DNA of 6,001 nucleotides from Bacteroidota bacterium (GCA_007128495.1 SKXH01000161.1:1-6001); one strand, 5' to 3'; shown: positions 1-5,908, counted from the first letter of the stretch. The notes: generated from the letters alone by a model not told the origin. Program-made: numbers and translations.

Positions 1-978
1 AGATGGTGCGATGAGTTATTGTCGGAAATGGAGATAGCACCCGAATGGATGCCGTCGGTGGTTGAGTCTGTTGATATAACCGGTACCATTAGTAAAACAG
101 TAGCAGATGAGCTTGGCTTATACACAGGAACACCTGTTGTTGGGGGTGGCGGAGATCAGGCGGCAGGTGCTGTGGGTAATGGGATTGTACAATCGGGTCT
201 CGTGTCAGTTACGATCGGGACATCGGGAGTTGTGTTTGCCCACTCCGATCAATTAGCTGTCGAACCACAGGGATTGCTCCATGCCTTCTGTCATGCTGTC
301 CCGAATACGTGGCATCTTATGGGAGTAACCTTATCTGCGGGCGGATCGTTGGGATGGTTTCGCGATGTGTTGTGCGAGTCTGAAAAAGATGAAGCGAAGC
401 GTACGGACAGAAATGTATACGATATTTTATTGGACAAAGCCCGAAAAGCGAGTCCGGGTTCGGAAGGTCTGATATTCCTTCCATACTTAACCGGCGAACG
501 AACCCCGCATCCTGATCCCACCGCGAAAGGCGTTTTTTTCGGATTATCTCAGAGACACAATAAGAGTTATCTAATCCGTTCAGTACTTGAGGGTGTGGCT
601 TATAGTTTACGGGATTGTCTTGAATTGATGAAAAAGATTGATATACCAATAGAGCAGATACGATTGTCGGGTGGAGGTGCACGCGGTCAACTATGGCGAC
701 AAATAATGGCTGATGTGTTTAACGCCGAAGTTTCCGTGTTAACTTCTACAGAAGGTGCTCCGTTCGGTGCAGCATTGCTTGCTGGTGTAGGGGTAAATGT
801 ATATGAAGATGTAGAGGAAGCATGTAACACTACATTAAAGATTGATTTAAAAGTAAGTCCTGTGAATGAAAATGTATTGCAATATGAAGAGTACTACAAT
901 GTATTTAAGAAACTATATCCACAATTAAAGGGTCAATTTTCGAGTACGGCTCAAATTATTGAATCGAAGCAAAATTAA
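1..978 (+). CDS. xylB: Xylulokinase (FGGY carbohydrate kinase), C-terminal part, 5' end outside window
   Basis: Cytoplasmic enzyme that phosphorylates D-xylulose with ATP to xylulose 5-phosphate, feeding the pentose phosphate pathway. The reading frame is open from base 1, and 325 codons are visible. Family members are about 500 residues, so roughly 175 N-terminal residues lie upstream; the ATG at 19 is internal. Seen in order: the GGGGDQAAGA motif, whose Asp (codon 154-156) matches the catalytic base of the family; the SVTIGTSGVVF strand; a histidine-rich HAVPNTWHLMG stretch; the second FGGY signature around 475-555 (LPYLTGERTPHPDP then GVFFGL); and the nucleotide-binding LSGGGARGQLW motif around 664-700, followed by EGAPFGAALLAG. 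The C-terminal FGGY_C domain appears intact, with the stop TAA at 976-978. The conserved spacing around the HAVP and GERTP motifs favours xylulokinase over glycerol or gluconate kinase. No terminator is obvious after it, and the next gene begins about 550 bases downstream. Confidence 0.93.
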   Translation, partial: RWCDELLSEMEIAPEWMPSVVESVDITGTISKTVADELGLYTGTPVVGGGGDQAAGAVGNGIVQSGLVSVTIGTSGVVFAHSDQLAVEPQGLLHAFCHAVPNTWHLMGVTLSAGGSLGWFRDVLCESEKDEAKRTDRNVYDILLDKARKASPGSEGLIFLPYLTGERTPHPDPTAKGVFFGLSQRHNKSYLIRSVLEGVAYSLRDCLELMKKIDIPIEQIRLSGGGARGQLWRQIMADVFNAEVSVLTSTEGAPFGAALLAGVGVNVYEDVEEACNTTLKIDLKVSPVNENVLQYEEYYNVFKKLYPQLKGQFSSTAQIIESKQN

Positions 979-1027
979 TACAAATTTATGCTGCGAGGTG
1001 ATTACATAATGGATTATTAAGAGATTG

Positions 1028-1049
1028 GTAACCACTTTTGTAACCACTT
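1028..1049. repeat. Short tandem repeat, two copies of GTAACCACTT
   Basis: The 10-mer GTAACCACTT occurs at 1028-1037 and again at 1040-1049, with start points 12 bases apart, just downstream of xylB. Two copies at about one helical turn could be a paired protein-binding site, but with only two copies chance is not excluded. Confidence 0.5.
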
Positions 1050-1250
1050 CCCGTAAAATCCTTTCCTACAGCCCGTAATCCCCACTTTTCAGAGAATCCC
1101 ATGTTCTCGTGATCCCGCACCTTCCGTTAATTTCAAACATCCCAATTTTCCTACAATTTAAAAATAATGCTGCCAGAGACGGGTTTGTCATAATTTAGGT
1201 GGGGGGTGTTTCGGGGAGAATCGGTCGATGCCTTAAAACTCGCTGGTCAA

Positions 1251-1271
1251 GCTCTGGTCAACAACCAGGGC
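1251..1271. repeat. Inverted repeat, potential 8-bp hairpin with 5-base loop
   Basis: The arms GCTCTGGT (1251-1258) and ACCAGGGC (1264-1271) pair with one G-T wobble around the loop CAACA. The 5' arm also carries the second copy of CTGGTCAA (1243-1250 and 1254-1261). No T run follows on the plus strand, so this is not a standard intrinsic terminator. It may be a structured leader element or chance. Confidence 0.45.
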
Positions 1272-1374
1272 TATTCTGGAAACATTTTGGCGACTATTGA
1301 TATAAGCTGGTACGCTATTGACTTAAATTGAAAATTTGTATTTTTTAGGATAATTGTGATTAACAGAGTACAGT

Positions 1375-1386
1375 ACGAGATCTCGT
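1375..1386. repeat. Perfect 12-base palindrome ACGAGATCTCGT
   Basis: ACGAGATCTCGT is self-complementary over all 12 bases, as expected for the operator of a dimeric regulator. It lies 139 bases before the GH20 start codon, downstream of the only promoter-like sequence seen and directly before the CAGACA-rich tract. A regulatory role is inferred from position and symmetry only. Confidence 0.4.
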
Positions 1387-1387
1387 C

Positions 1388-1413
1388 CAGACAGATACAG
1401 ACACACAGACACC
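1388..1413. repeat. Low-complexity CAGACA-rich tract
   Basis: Bases 1388-1413 consist of imperfect CAGACA/GACACA units with almost no T on the plus strand. The tract lies in the likely 5' leader of the GH20 gene. A leader of this composition would be weakly structured if transcribed. Function unknown. Confidence 0.45.
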
Positions 1414-1524
1414 GACCACGCAGTACCAGTCATGTTGACGAACAAGCAAAATAACGAAGGTGAGGAACCGGCTTCATTGTTCTCCACCGTTTTTATTAAA
1501 CTCAACCAATGAACTAAAACTCAT

Positions 1525-4107
1525 ATGAAAATCTCTTATATTTTGTCGATTATATTTATTATACTCCCTCTGATAATTTTCTGTAATAACACCACAGAAG
1601 ATATTACCGATGCTGATTATATCTTGCGCTGGGAAGTTGGAACAAATTATCTGGAAGGTAATCGTTTCAGATCTGAAATGGTGTTTATTAATCAAAGTGA
1701 TAATATCCTGCAAAACGACTGGACACTTTATTTCAATTTCATGCGCCTCGTCGATACAGAGAGTCTTCCGCCTCATATTCGATTAACCCATATCAACGGT
1801 GATTTTTATAAACTTTATCCGACCGAAGCGTTTGAACCGTTGCAACCCGGCGACGAAGTTCGATTTTCTTTTGATGCATACGGTTCTGCCATAAAAAAGA
1901 TAGATGCACCTGACGGCGCTTATGTTGAATTGGCAGGCGATAGGGTAGTTCCCGTAAGAGTAGTCATTGAACCGTTTGAGCGGAATGAGCAATTGAACCG
2001 TCATCCTGATGATGCTGTACCCGTGCCGACACCGGACGTGGTATATGAACAAAATTCTCAACGTACCAAACTTGCACCTGGCAGAGTAGGTAAAATCGTA
2101 CCATCGCCGGTTGAAATTAATGAAGGAGAAGGATCTTTTACAATTAAAGATGAGACATCAATATATTACCAGGGAGGACTTGAACGTGAAGCCCGTTTTA
2201 TGTCCGGGGCACTGGCACAGCACCTGGGTGTCAAACCCCGGATTTTTGAGCGGGAGGTATCTACAGAAAATAATATCATCGGACTCAAGCTCGGAGAAAT
2301 TGAAGTTGAGGGTAACGTTAAACGATCGGGGGATGAAGCGTATTTATTACAAATTACCGGTGAAGGTATTACTATAAAGGGCAGCGATGCCGCCGGAGTG
2401 TTTTATGGCATTCAAAGTTTGCGGGCACTGTTCTCGCCGGATGTGTGGCAATCATTGAGTAGCTCGATTACAGTCGATGCTGTTACTCTAAACGATGCAC
2501 CGGGATTTAAATATCGCGGGCTTCATCTGGATGTTTCCCGGAATTTTCAATCGGTTGAAACAGTGAAACGGCTTCTGGATGTGATGGCATACTACAAACT
2601 TAATAAGTTTCATTTTCACCTTACCGATGATGAAGGATGGCGGCTGGAAATCAATGCTTTTCCGGAGTTGACTGAAGTAGGCGGGCGTCGGGGACATACA
2701 CACGATGAGCGTGACCATCTCATTCCCTCATTCGGTTCGGGACCGGAACCGGATAAACCCAAAGGAAGTGGATGGTACACTCAGGAAGAATACAAGGATA
2801 TACTTCGCTATGCCGTTGAACGCCACATTGAAGTTATCCCCGAAATAGACGTACCGGGGCACGCCCGTGCTGCGCTAATCGGGATGAAGGCACGTTACGA
2901 GCGGCTTATAGAGGAGAACAATTACGATGAAGCAAATCGCTACAGAATACACGATCCGGACGATGAATCAGAATATATGTCTGTGCAGCGATGGTATGAG
3001 AATGTGGTCAATGTGTGTCAGGAATCGACGTACCGGTTTCTTGGTGTTATATTCGATGAAATCATCGAAATGCATAAAGCAGCCGGAGCACCAATTAGTT
3101 CTATCCACGTCGGCGGTGATGAGGTACCCGAAGGTGTATGGGAAAATTCGCCCGTCTGCTCGCTGTTTATCAGCGAGTCGGATGAAGTCGATTCGGTGGA
3201 TGATTTAATGGATTATTTTTTTACACGGATAGATGCAAGTCTTTCGGAACGGAAACTTGTGATGTCTGCATGGGAGGAATTCTCATTGATCAGAGATCCT
3301 GAAACCCGGGAACGAAGACCAAACTCTCTTTTCGCGGGTCGTTCGATCTCGTATGTTTGGTCGAATGTCTGGGGGGCCGGTACAGAAGGATTTTCTTATA
3401 TGCTTGCCAATGCCGGTTATGACATTGTTCTATCGCATGCTTCCAATTTTTATTTCAATCTTGCATACAACAAGCATCCTGAAGAAGCGGGTCAGTACTG
3501 GGCAGGATTTGTAGATACACGCGATCCATTTTCGTTCATTCCGTTCAATTTATATAAAAGCGGTATCAAAGATTATATGGGACAACCGATACCCGAAGAT
3601 GCTTACGATGATCTCGATCAACCGACCGAGGCCGGCAAAAATAATATACTCGGTTTGCAGGGTCATCTCTGGGGTGCGACATTCGGTACGTATAACAGGG
3701 TCGAATACATGGCACTACCTCGCATCATTTCACTGGCAGAGCGTGCATGGTCGCCGCATCAGGAATGGATGAATATTCAAGATCGTACAGAACGACTTGA
3801 TGCACTTGATAAAGTCTGGAACGAATTTGCCAACCGTTTGGGGCAACGGGAACTGCCGCGCCTCGATGGAATGAATGGGGGATATGCATATCGAATACCG
3901 CCTCCGGGTGCGATACGTGAGAATAACAAGGTCAAAGCAAATGTCGCTTATCCGGGACTTGATATTCGTTATACCACGGATGGCAATGAACCAACGGTTG
4001 ACTCACCGCGCTATAGTGAACCTGTTACAGTGGATGAGAATGTAACCGTTAAACTGCGTACATTCGATACCCGTGGACGTGGAAGTCGTGTGGTGACAGT
4101 TGAGTAA
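1525..4107 (+). CDS. Exported GH20 beta-N-acetylhexosaminidase (chitobiase-like), 860 aa
   Basis: Predicted exo-hydrolase releasing terminal beta-linked N-acetylhexosamine from chitin oligosaccharides or glycans by substrate-assisted catalysis. An N-terminal hydrophobic signal (residues 3-19) ends at Cys20; a lipoprotein is possible, but Phe at -1 is atypical for a lipobox. Domains in order: CHB_HEX carbohydrate-binding domain (about 30-155); Glyco_hydro_20b (about 188-320, starting near KIVPSPVEI); catalytic barrel (about 327-760); C-terminal CHB_HEX_C (about 793-860). This layout and length match Serratia chitobiase. Visible active-site residues are Arg331, the HFHLTDDEGW loop (363-372), Asp442 and His446 in EIDVPGH, the catalytic pair Asp532-Glu533 in HVGGDE, Trp583, Tyr643, Trp659 and Trp716. 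Two expected sugar-contact residues differ: Asn645 where Asp is usual, and Ala718 where Glu is usual. No SD precedes the ATG at 1525, which is chosen because the signal peptide follows directly. A stem-loop with a T run lies about 150 bases after the stop. Confidence 0.93.
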   Translation: MKISYILSIIFIILPLIIFCNNTTEDITDADYILRWEVGTNYLEGNRFRSEMVFINQSDNILQNDWTLYFNFMRLVDTESLPPHIRLTHINGDFYKLYPTEAFEPLQPGDEVRFSFDAYGSAIKKIDAPDGAYVELAGDRVVPVRVVIEPFERNEQLNRHPDDAVPVPTPDVVYEQNSQRTKLAPGRVGKIVPSPVEINEGEGSFTIKDETSIYYQGGLEREARFMSGALAQHLGVKPRIFEREVSTENNIIGLKLGEIEVEGNVKRSGDEAYLLQITGEGITIKGSDAAGVFYGIQSLRALFSPDVWQSLSSSITVDAVTLNDAPGFKYRGLHLDVSRNFQSVETVKRLLDVMAYYKLNKFHFHLTDDEGWRLEINAFPELTEVGGRRGHTHDERDHLIPSFGSGPEPDKPKGSGWYTQEEYKDILRYAVERHIEVIPEIDVPGHARAALIGMKARYERLIEENNYDEANRYRIHDPDDESEYMSVQRWYENVVNVCQESTYRFLGVIFDEIIEMHKAAGAPISSIHVGGDEVPEGVWENSPVCSLFISESDEVDSVDDLMDYFFTRIDASLSERKLVMSAWEEFSLIRDPETRERRPNSLFAGRSISYVWSNVWGAGTEGFSYMLANAGYDIVLSHASNFYFNLAYNKHPEEAGQYWAGFVDTRDPFSFIPFNLYKSGIKDYMGQPIPEDAYDDLDQPTEAGKNNILGLQGHLWGATFGTYNRVEYMALPRIISLAERAWSPHQEWMNIQDRTERLDALDKVWNEFANRLGQRELPRLDGMNGGYAYRIPPPGAIRENNKVKANVAYPGLDIRYTTDGNEPTVDSPRYSEPVTVDENVTVKLRTFDTRGRGSRVVTVE

Positions 4108-4209
4108 ATGTGTAAGTTACCTGTTATAAAGAAAAATTTATAATGAGTTTATACGTTAAATTAAAAAAAGTAAAACCGTATAACTTGAAGATTAAACGAC
4201 TCACACGCG

Positions 4210-4244
4210 CTTGTGTTCGCCCGCCAAACAGCACGGCGGACAAG
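4210..4244. repeat. Interrupted inverted repeat CTTGT...CCGCC / GGCGG-ACAAG
   Basis: CTTGT (4210-4214) and CCGCC (4221-4225) pair with ACAAG (4240-4244) and GGCGG (4235-4239). This gives ten base pairs with a six-base bulge on the left arm and a nine-base loop. It lies 15 bases before the next palindrome, so the two could form adjacent stems in one transcript. Confidence 0.5.
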
Positions 4245-4259
4245 CCCAAACCCCGCCGT

Positions 4260-4281
4260 CCCGATAGCTATCGGGGTTTTT
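4260..4281 (+). terminator. Putative intrinsic terminator after GH20 gene
   Basis: CCCGATAGCTATCGGG (4260-4275) is a perfect 16-base palindrome that can fold into a six-pair stem with an AGCT loop. It is followed by G and five T residues (4277-4281), the layout of a rho-independent terminator reading on the plus strand. The right arm can pair instead with an upstream segment: AAACCCCG (4248-4255) against CGGGGTTT (4272-4279), eight perfect pairs. It lies about 150 bases after the GH20 stop. From memory, similar palindromes are frequent between genes in Bacteroidetes-type genomes, so it may also be a dispersed repeat. Confidence 0.55.
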
Positions 4282-4412
4282 CCGGGTGGTGCGGGTTAAT
4301 AGGCGGTTGCGGAGCTAATCTAAAAAGGGGCGGAATATCTGTAGACGTTTGTATCCATATTTGATGTGGCATATAAATAGAACAGTAGAACATTACGTCC
4401 GGCGAACAAAAC

Positions 4413-4462
4413 GTGTGTGTGGTCGACCGTCTCCCCTAACTCCCCTTGATCGCCACATACGC
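4413..4462 (-). terminator. Weak terminator-like inverted repeat after the minus-strand gene pair
   Basis: The arms 4413-4422 and 4453-4462 (GTGTGTGTGG against CCACATACGC) form an imperfect inverted repeat starting directly after the stop codon of the small minus-strand gene. On the minus strand the outer arms carry two mismatches, but an inner segment can extend the stem (CGATC with GGTCG). The sequence then continues GTTTTGTT. This resembles a terminator for the minus-strand genes, but the loop is long and the T run is broken. Confidence 0.3.
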
Positions 4463-4669
4463 TTAGTAATTGCCGGGCTTATTTTTATCAAGCCAACCGG
4501 TCAATAAACGCGCAGACGTAACTCGGGCAAGACGATCAGGATAGAGCTTTATGATGCAAAAAAGCATTTCCGGGTCGGTAATCTGGATGTTTTGTGAAGC
4601 TTTAAGCTCCGGCAGAACGTCACGTGCTTCGGCGAATTTCCACGTGACGGTGCGGATGTGGTATTTCAT
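4463..4669 (-). CDS. Hypothetical small protein, 68 aa
   Basis: I do not recognise this protein with confidence. It is 68 residues, basic at the N-terminus (MKYHIRTVTWKFAEARDVL), with no signal peptide or membrane segment, so it is probably cytoplasmic. The start is well supported: the sequence AGGAGG (4674-4679, minus strand) lies four bases before the ATG and is the strongest ribosome-binding site in the window. The middle (ITDPEMLFCIIKLYPDRL) followed by WLDKNKPGN faintly recalls the N-terminal part of RadC-like JAB proteins, which have an 'I-x-S-P-E' stretch and then 'LD-x-KN'. The metal-binding HNHPSG part is absent, so at best it would be a remnant. The gene lies 63 bases downstream of another small minus-strand frame, so the two may be co-transcribed, and it converges on the GH20 gene. 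Confidence 0.65.
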   Translation of the reverse strand: MKYHIRTVTWKFAEARDVLPELKASQNIQITDPEMLFCIIKLYPDRLARVTSARLLTGWLDKNKPGNY

Positions 4670-4673
4670 GCGG

Positions 4674-4679
4674 CCTCCT
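4674..4679 (-). promoter_or_regulatory. Perfect Shine-Dalgarno AGGAGG for the 68-aa gene
   Basis: On the minus strand AGGAGG is followed by CCGC and then ATG (4669-4667). This fixes the start of the small gene and is the main evidence that it is translated. The GH20 gene in the same window has no comparable site. Confidence 0.7.
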
Positions 4680-4732
4680 GGTGATATTGAATACTTTCAC
4701 TATTCTTATACCGGAAAGGCTTGACTATTTGA

Positions 4733-4987
4733 TCAAAAATCGTAAATTTCAGGATACAGGAAATCGATCTCGCCTAAGAAAAGCACCAACCGATTACGAT
4801 AGGCGAGTAAATAAGCTTCACCTACGATAGCAGTGTTAGATTTAGGATGGGAGTCACTGCATACTAATGAATCAATCTGTTCTTTTAAATCATAAAGCTT
4901 ACCGGGACGGCAATACTTAAGACTACATAGCGTTTTTTGGCAAAGATACCGTTGATACGAACCGCAGAGCCATTCCGGTGTTACCAT
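4733..4987 (-). CDS. Hypothetical small protein, 84 aa, start uncertain
   Basis: Unrecognised. An open frame of 84 residues, with a cysteine-rich N-terminal third (five Cys in the first 30 residues, not in an evident zinc-finger spacing) and a hydrophobic, acidic C-terminus (RLVLFLGEIDFLYPEIYDF). No signal peptide is evident. There is no SD before the ATG at 4987, and the frame is open for only eight more codons upstream to a TAA, so neither the start nor even translation is certain. It is kept because nothing else codes here, it is collinear with the well-supported 68-aa gene 63 bases downstream, and the last 40 residues look protein-like. It could be a degraded gene or half of a small two-gene cassette. 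A toxin-antitoxin role would fit the sizes but is not supported by any motif. Confidence 0.4.
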   Translation of the reverse strand: MVTPEWLCGSYQRYLCQKTLCSLKYCRPGKLYDLKEQIDSLVCSDSHPKSNTAIVGEAYLLAYRNRLVLFLGEIDFLYPEIYDF

Positions 4988-5036
4988 GCAAATAAACTGT
5001 TTCAGATTACTTTAAAATGGTTACCTATAATATTAC

Positions 5037-5041
5037 AGGAG
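5037..5041 (+). promoter_or_regulatory. Shine-Dalgarno AGGAG deciding the propeller gene start
   Basis: AGGAG lies five bases upstream of ATG 5047 and downstream of the competing in-frame ATG 5017. It therefore selects the shorter protein, which begins directly with a signal peptide. The wider string ATTACAGGAG (5032-5041) recurs before the gene at 5926. Confidence 0.7.
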
Positions 5042-5046
5042 TAACA

Positions 5047-5862
5047 ATGAGTATAATTAAATGCAATATATATGCATTAGGTATAATAATACTTATTAAT
5101 ATGTTTGTTTATGCAGAAGGTCTGGAGAGGATAAACTATACATCCGGTTCTAATGTACAGGCAATTGCAGATGAAAAAGAGTATATATGGGTCGGCAGCT
5201 ACGATGGTTTGACAAAAATGGACAGGTACACCGGAGAAATGACTTATTACAACAGCGCAAATTCTGGTTTGCCAGGTAATTCGATTGGTGCAATTGCAAT
5301 AGACGAAACTAACATAAAATGGATTGGTACAAGGGACGGTCTTGCCCGGTTTGACGGCACGGATTGGACGGTGTATAATACAGGAAACTCGGGCTTGCCG
5401 CATAATTCGGTCCAGGCAATCACAATAAACGATGATAACATAAAGTGGATTGGTACCTTGGGCGGTGGTCTTGCCCTGTTTGATGGTACTGACTGGACGG
5501 AGTATAATTCGGGAAACACAGGCTTGCCGAATAATCGTGTCTGGTCAATTACCATAGACGAAGCTAACATAAAGTGGCTTGGTACAGATGGTGGTCTTGG
5601 AGTTTATAATGAAGGGGGTGCTGTAAGCGTCGATCATTTCCTTACAGAAATCCCGGAATCTTTCATACTGCGGCAAAATTATCCGAATCCCTTTAACCCA
5701 TCAACGACGATTAAGTTTAGTCTCCCTGAAAGAACAAACATAAATCTTGATATTTTTAACACATTGGGACAAAGGGGAATCAGATTGTTGGATGGTGAAT
5801 TCAATTCAGGCACCCATGAAGTCACTTTCGACACTAAAACCCGGACCTCATCGGAGGCTTGA
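5047..5862 (+). CDS. Secreted Reg_prop (two-component regulator propeller) repeat protein with shortened T9SS sorting domain, 271 aa
   Basis: The start is placed at 5047 rather than the in-frame ATG at 5017, because AGGAG (5037-5041) sits five bases before it and the protein then opens with a clean signal peptide (hydrophobic 8-21, likely cut after VYA, residue 23). Residues about 33-191 hold three to four propeller-type repeats of 42-43 residues. Each reads roughly SGLP-N-S-V-x-AI-x-I-D-x-x-NIKWIGT-x-GGLA-x-FDGTDWT-x-YN, the Reg_prop pattern found in sensor propellers. Residues 203-271 form a type A T9SS C-terminal domain beginning PESFILRQNYPNPFNPST, with an IFNTLGQ strand and SGTHEVTF. Expected role: an exported, possibly surface-attached, ligand- or protein-binding propeller. 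No enzymatic domain is seen. Two oddities: there are too few blades for a standard six- to eight-bladed propeller, and the sorting domain stops before its usual G-x-Y and KKM-type end. Confidence 0.85.
   Translation: MSIIKCNIYALGIIILINMFVYAEGLERINYTSGSNVQAIADEKEYIWVGSYDGLTKMDRYTGEMTYYNSANSGLPGNSIGAIAIDETNIKWIGTRDGLARFDGTDWTVYNTGNSGLPHNSVQAITINDDNIKWIGTLGGGLALFDGTDWTEYNSGNTGLPNNRVWSITIDEANIKWLGTDGGLGVYNEGGAVSVDHFLTEIPESFILRQNYPNPFNPSTTIKFSLPERTNINLDIFNTLGQRGIRLLDGEFNSGTHEVTFDTKTRTSSEA
5263..5619 (+). repeat. Tandem coding repeats (Reg_prop units)
   Basis: The units start at 5263 (126 bases), 5389 (129 bases) and 5518 (partial, about 102 bases). The match is strong at DNA level: AACATAAAATGGATTGGTAC at 5311-5330 recurs with one change at 5437-5456 and with two changes at 5566-5585. 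A more diverged unit, with IWVGSYDGL, precedes them at about 5143-5262. The high nucleotide similarity points to recent duplication within the gene. Confidence 0.85.
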
Positions 5863-5908
5863 AATTTAATATGGGATTTTAATGTATATAACCTCTCTTT
5901 CAATTTAC

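Larger units (their letters stand above)
979..1524. other. Intergenic region between xylB and the GH20 gene
   Basis: No convincing gene is seen on either strand. It holds a 12-base-spaced tandem repeat (1028-1049), a G-rich patch (1199-1220), a hairpin (1251-1271), a 12-base palindrome (1375-1386) and a CAGACA-rich tract (1388-1413). A weak sigma70-like promoter could lie at 1328-1356: TTGAAA (1328-1333), then TAATTG (1351-1356) at 17-base spacing, or GATAAT (1349-1354) at 15. Neither pair is close to consensus, and I do not call it as a separate feature. Open frames on the minus strand at 1323-1505 and 1474-1776 have no SD and no recognisable protein character. The length suggests that the GH20 gene has its own promoter and a long leader rather than being co-transcribed with xylB. 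Confidence 0.6.
4108..4462. other. Intergenic region with GC-rich hairpin cluster
   Basis: This stretch lies between convergent genes (GH20 on plus, a small gene on minus). Its centre (about 4200-4310) is clearly more GC-rich than the AT-rich flanks and is full of inverted repeats, three of which are listed separately. A weak 7-base inverted repeat, TTATACG (4149-4155) with CGTATAA (4177-4183), sits around an A-rich loop. An open frame on plus at 4143-4364 lacks an SD and runs through the hairpins, so I do not regard it as a gene. The sequence fits a transcription-termination zone between converging genes, possibly containing a genome-wide intergenic repeat. Confidence 0.6.

Noticed and set aside
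1323..1776. Minus-strand open frames before and overlapping the GH20 start
   Set aside because: No SD, no recognisable protein character, and one overlaps the signal peptide and first domain of a certain gene.
4143..4364. 73-codon open frame on plus after the GH20 gene
   Set aside because: It has no SD, runs through the terminator-like palindrome and hairpins, and its basic, Pro/Arg-rich sequence looks like a translation of GC-rich repeats.
5026..5031. Perfect TATAAT as a -10 box for the propeller gene
   Set aside because: Transcription from it would start around 5038, inside the Shine-Dalgarno sequence, and no -35 element lies at 17 bases. Probably chance in AT-rich sequence.
5017..5046. 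Upstream in-frame start of the propeller gene
   Set aside because: It lacks an SD and would place ten polar residues before the signal peptide; ATG 5047 has AGGAG at five bases.
5077..5570. Long minus-strand open frames opposite the propeller repeats
   Set aside because: They are produced by the tandem repeat and its codon pattern on the coding strand; internal repetition mirrors the plus-strand units.
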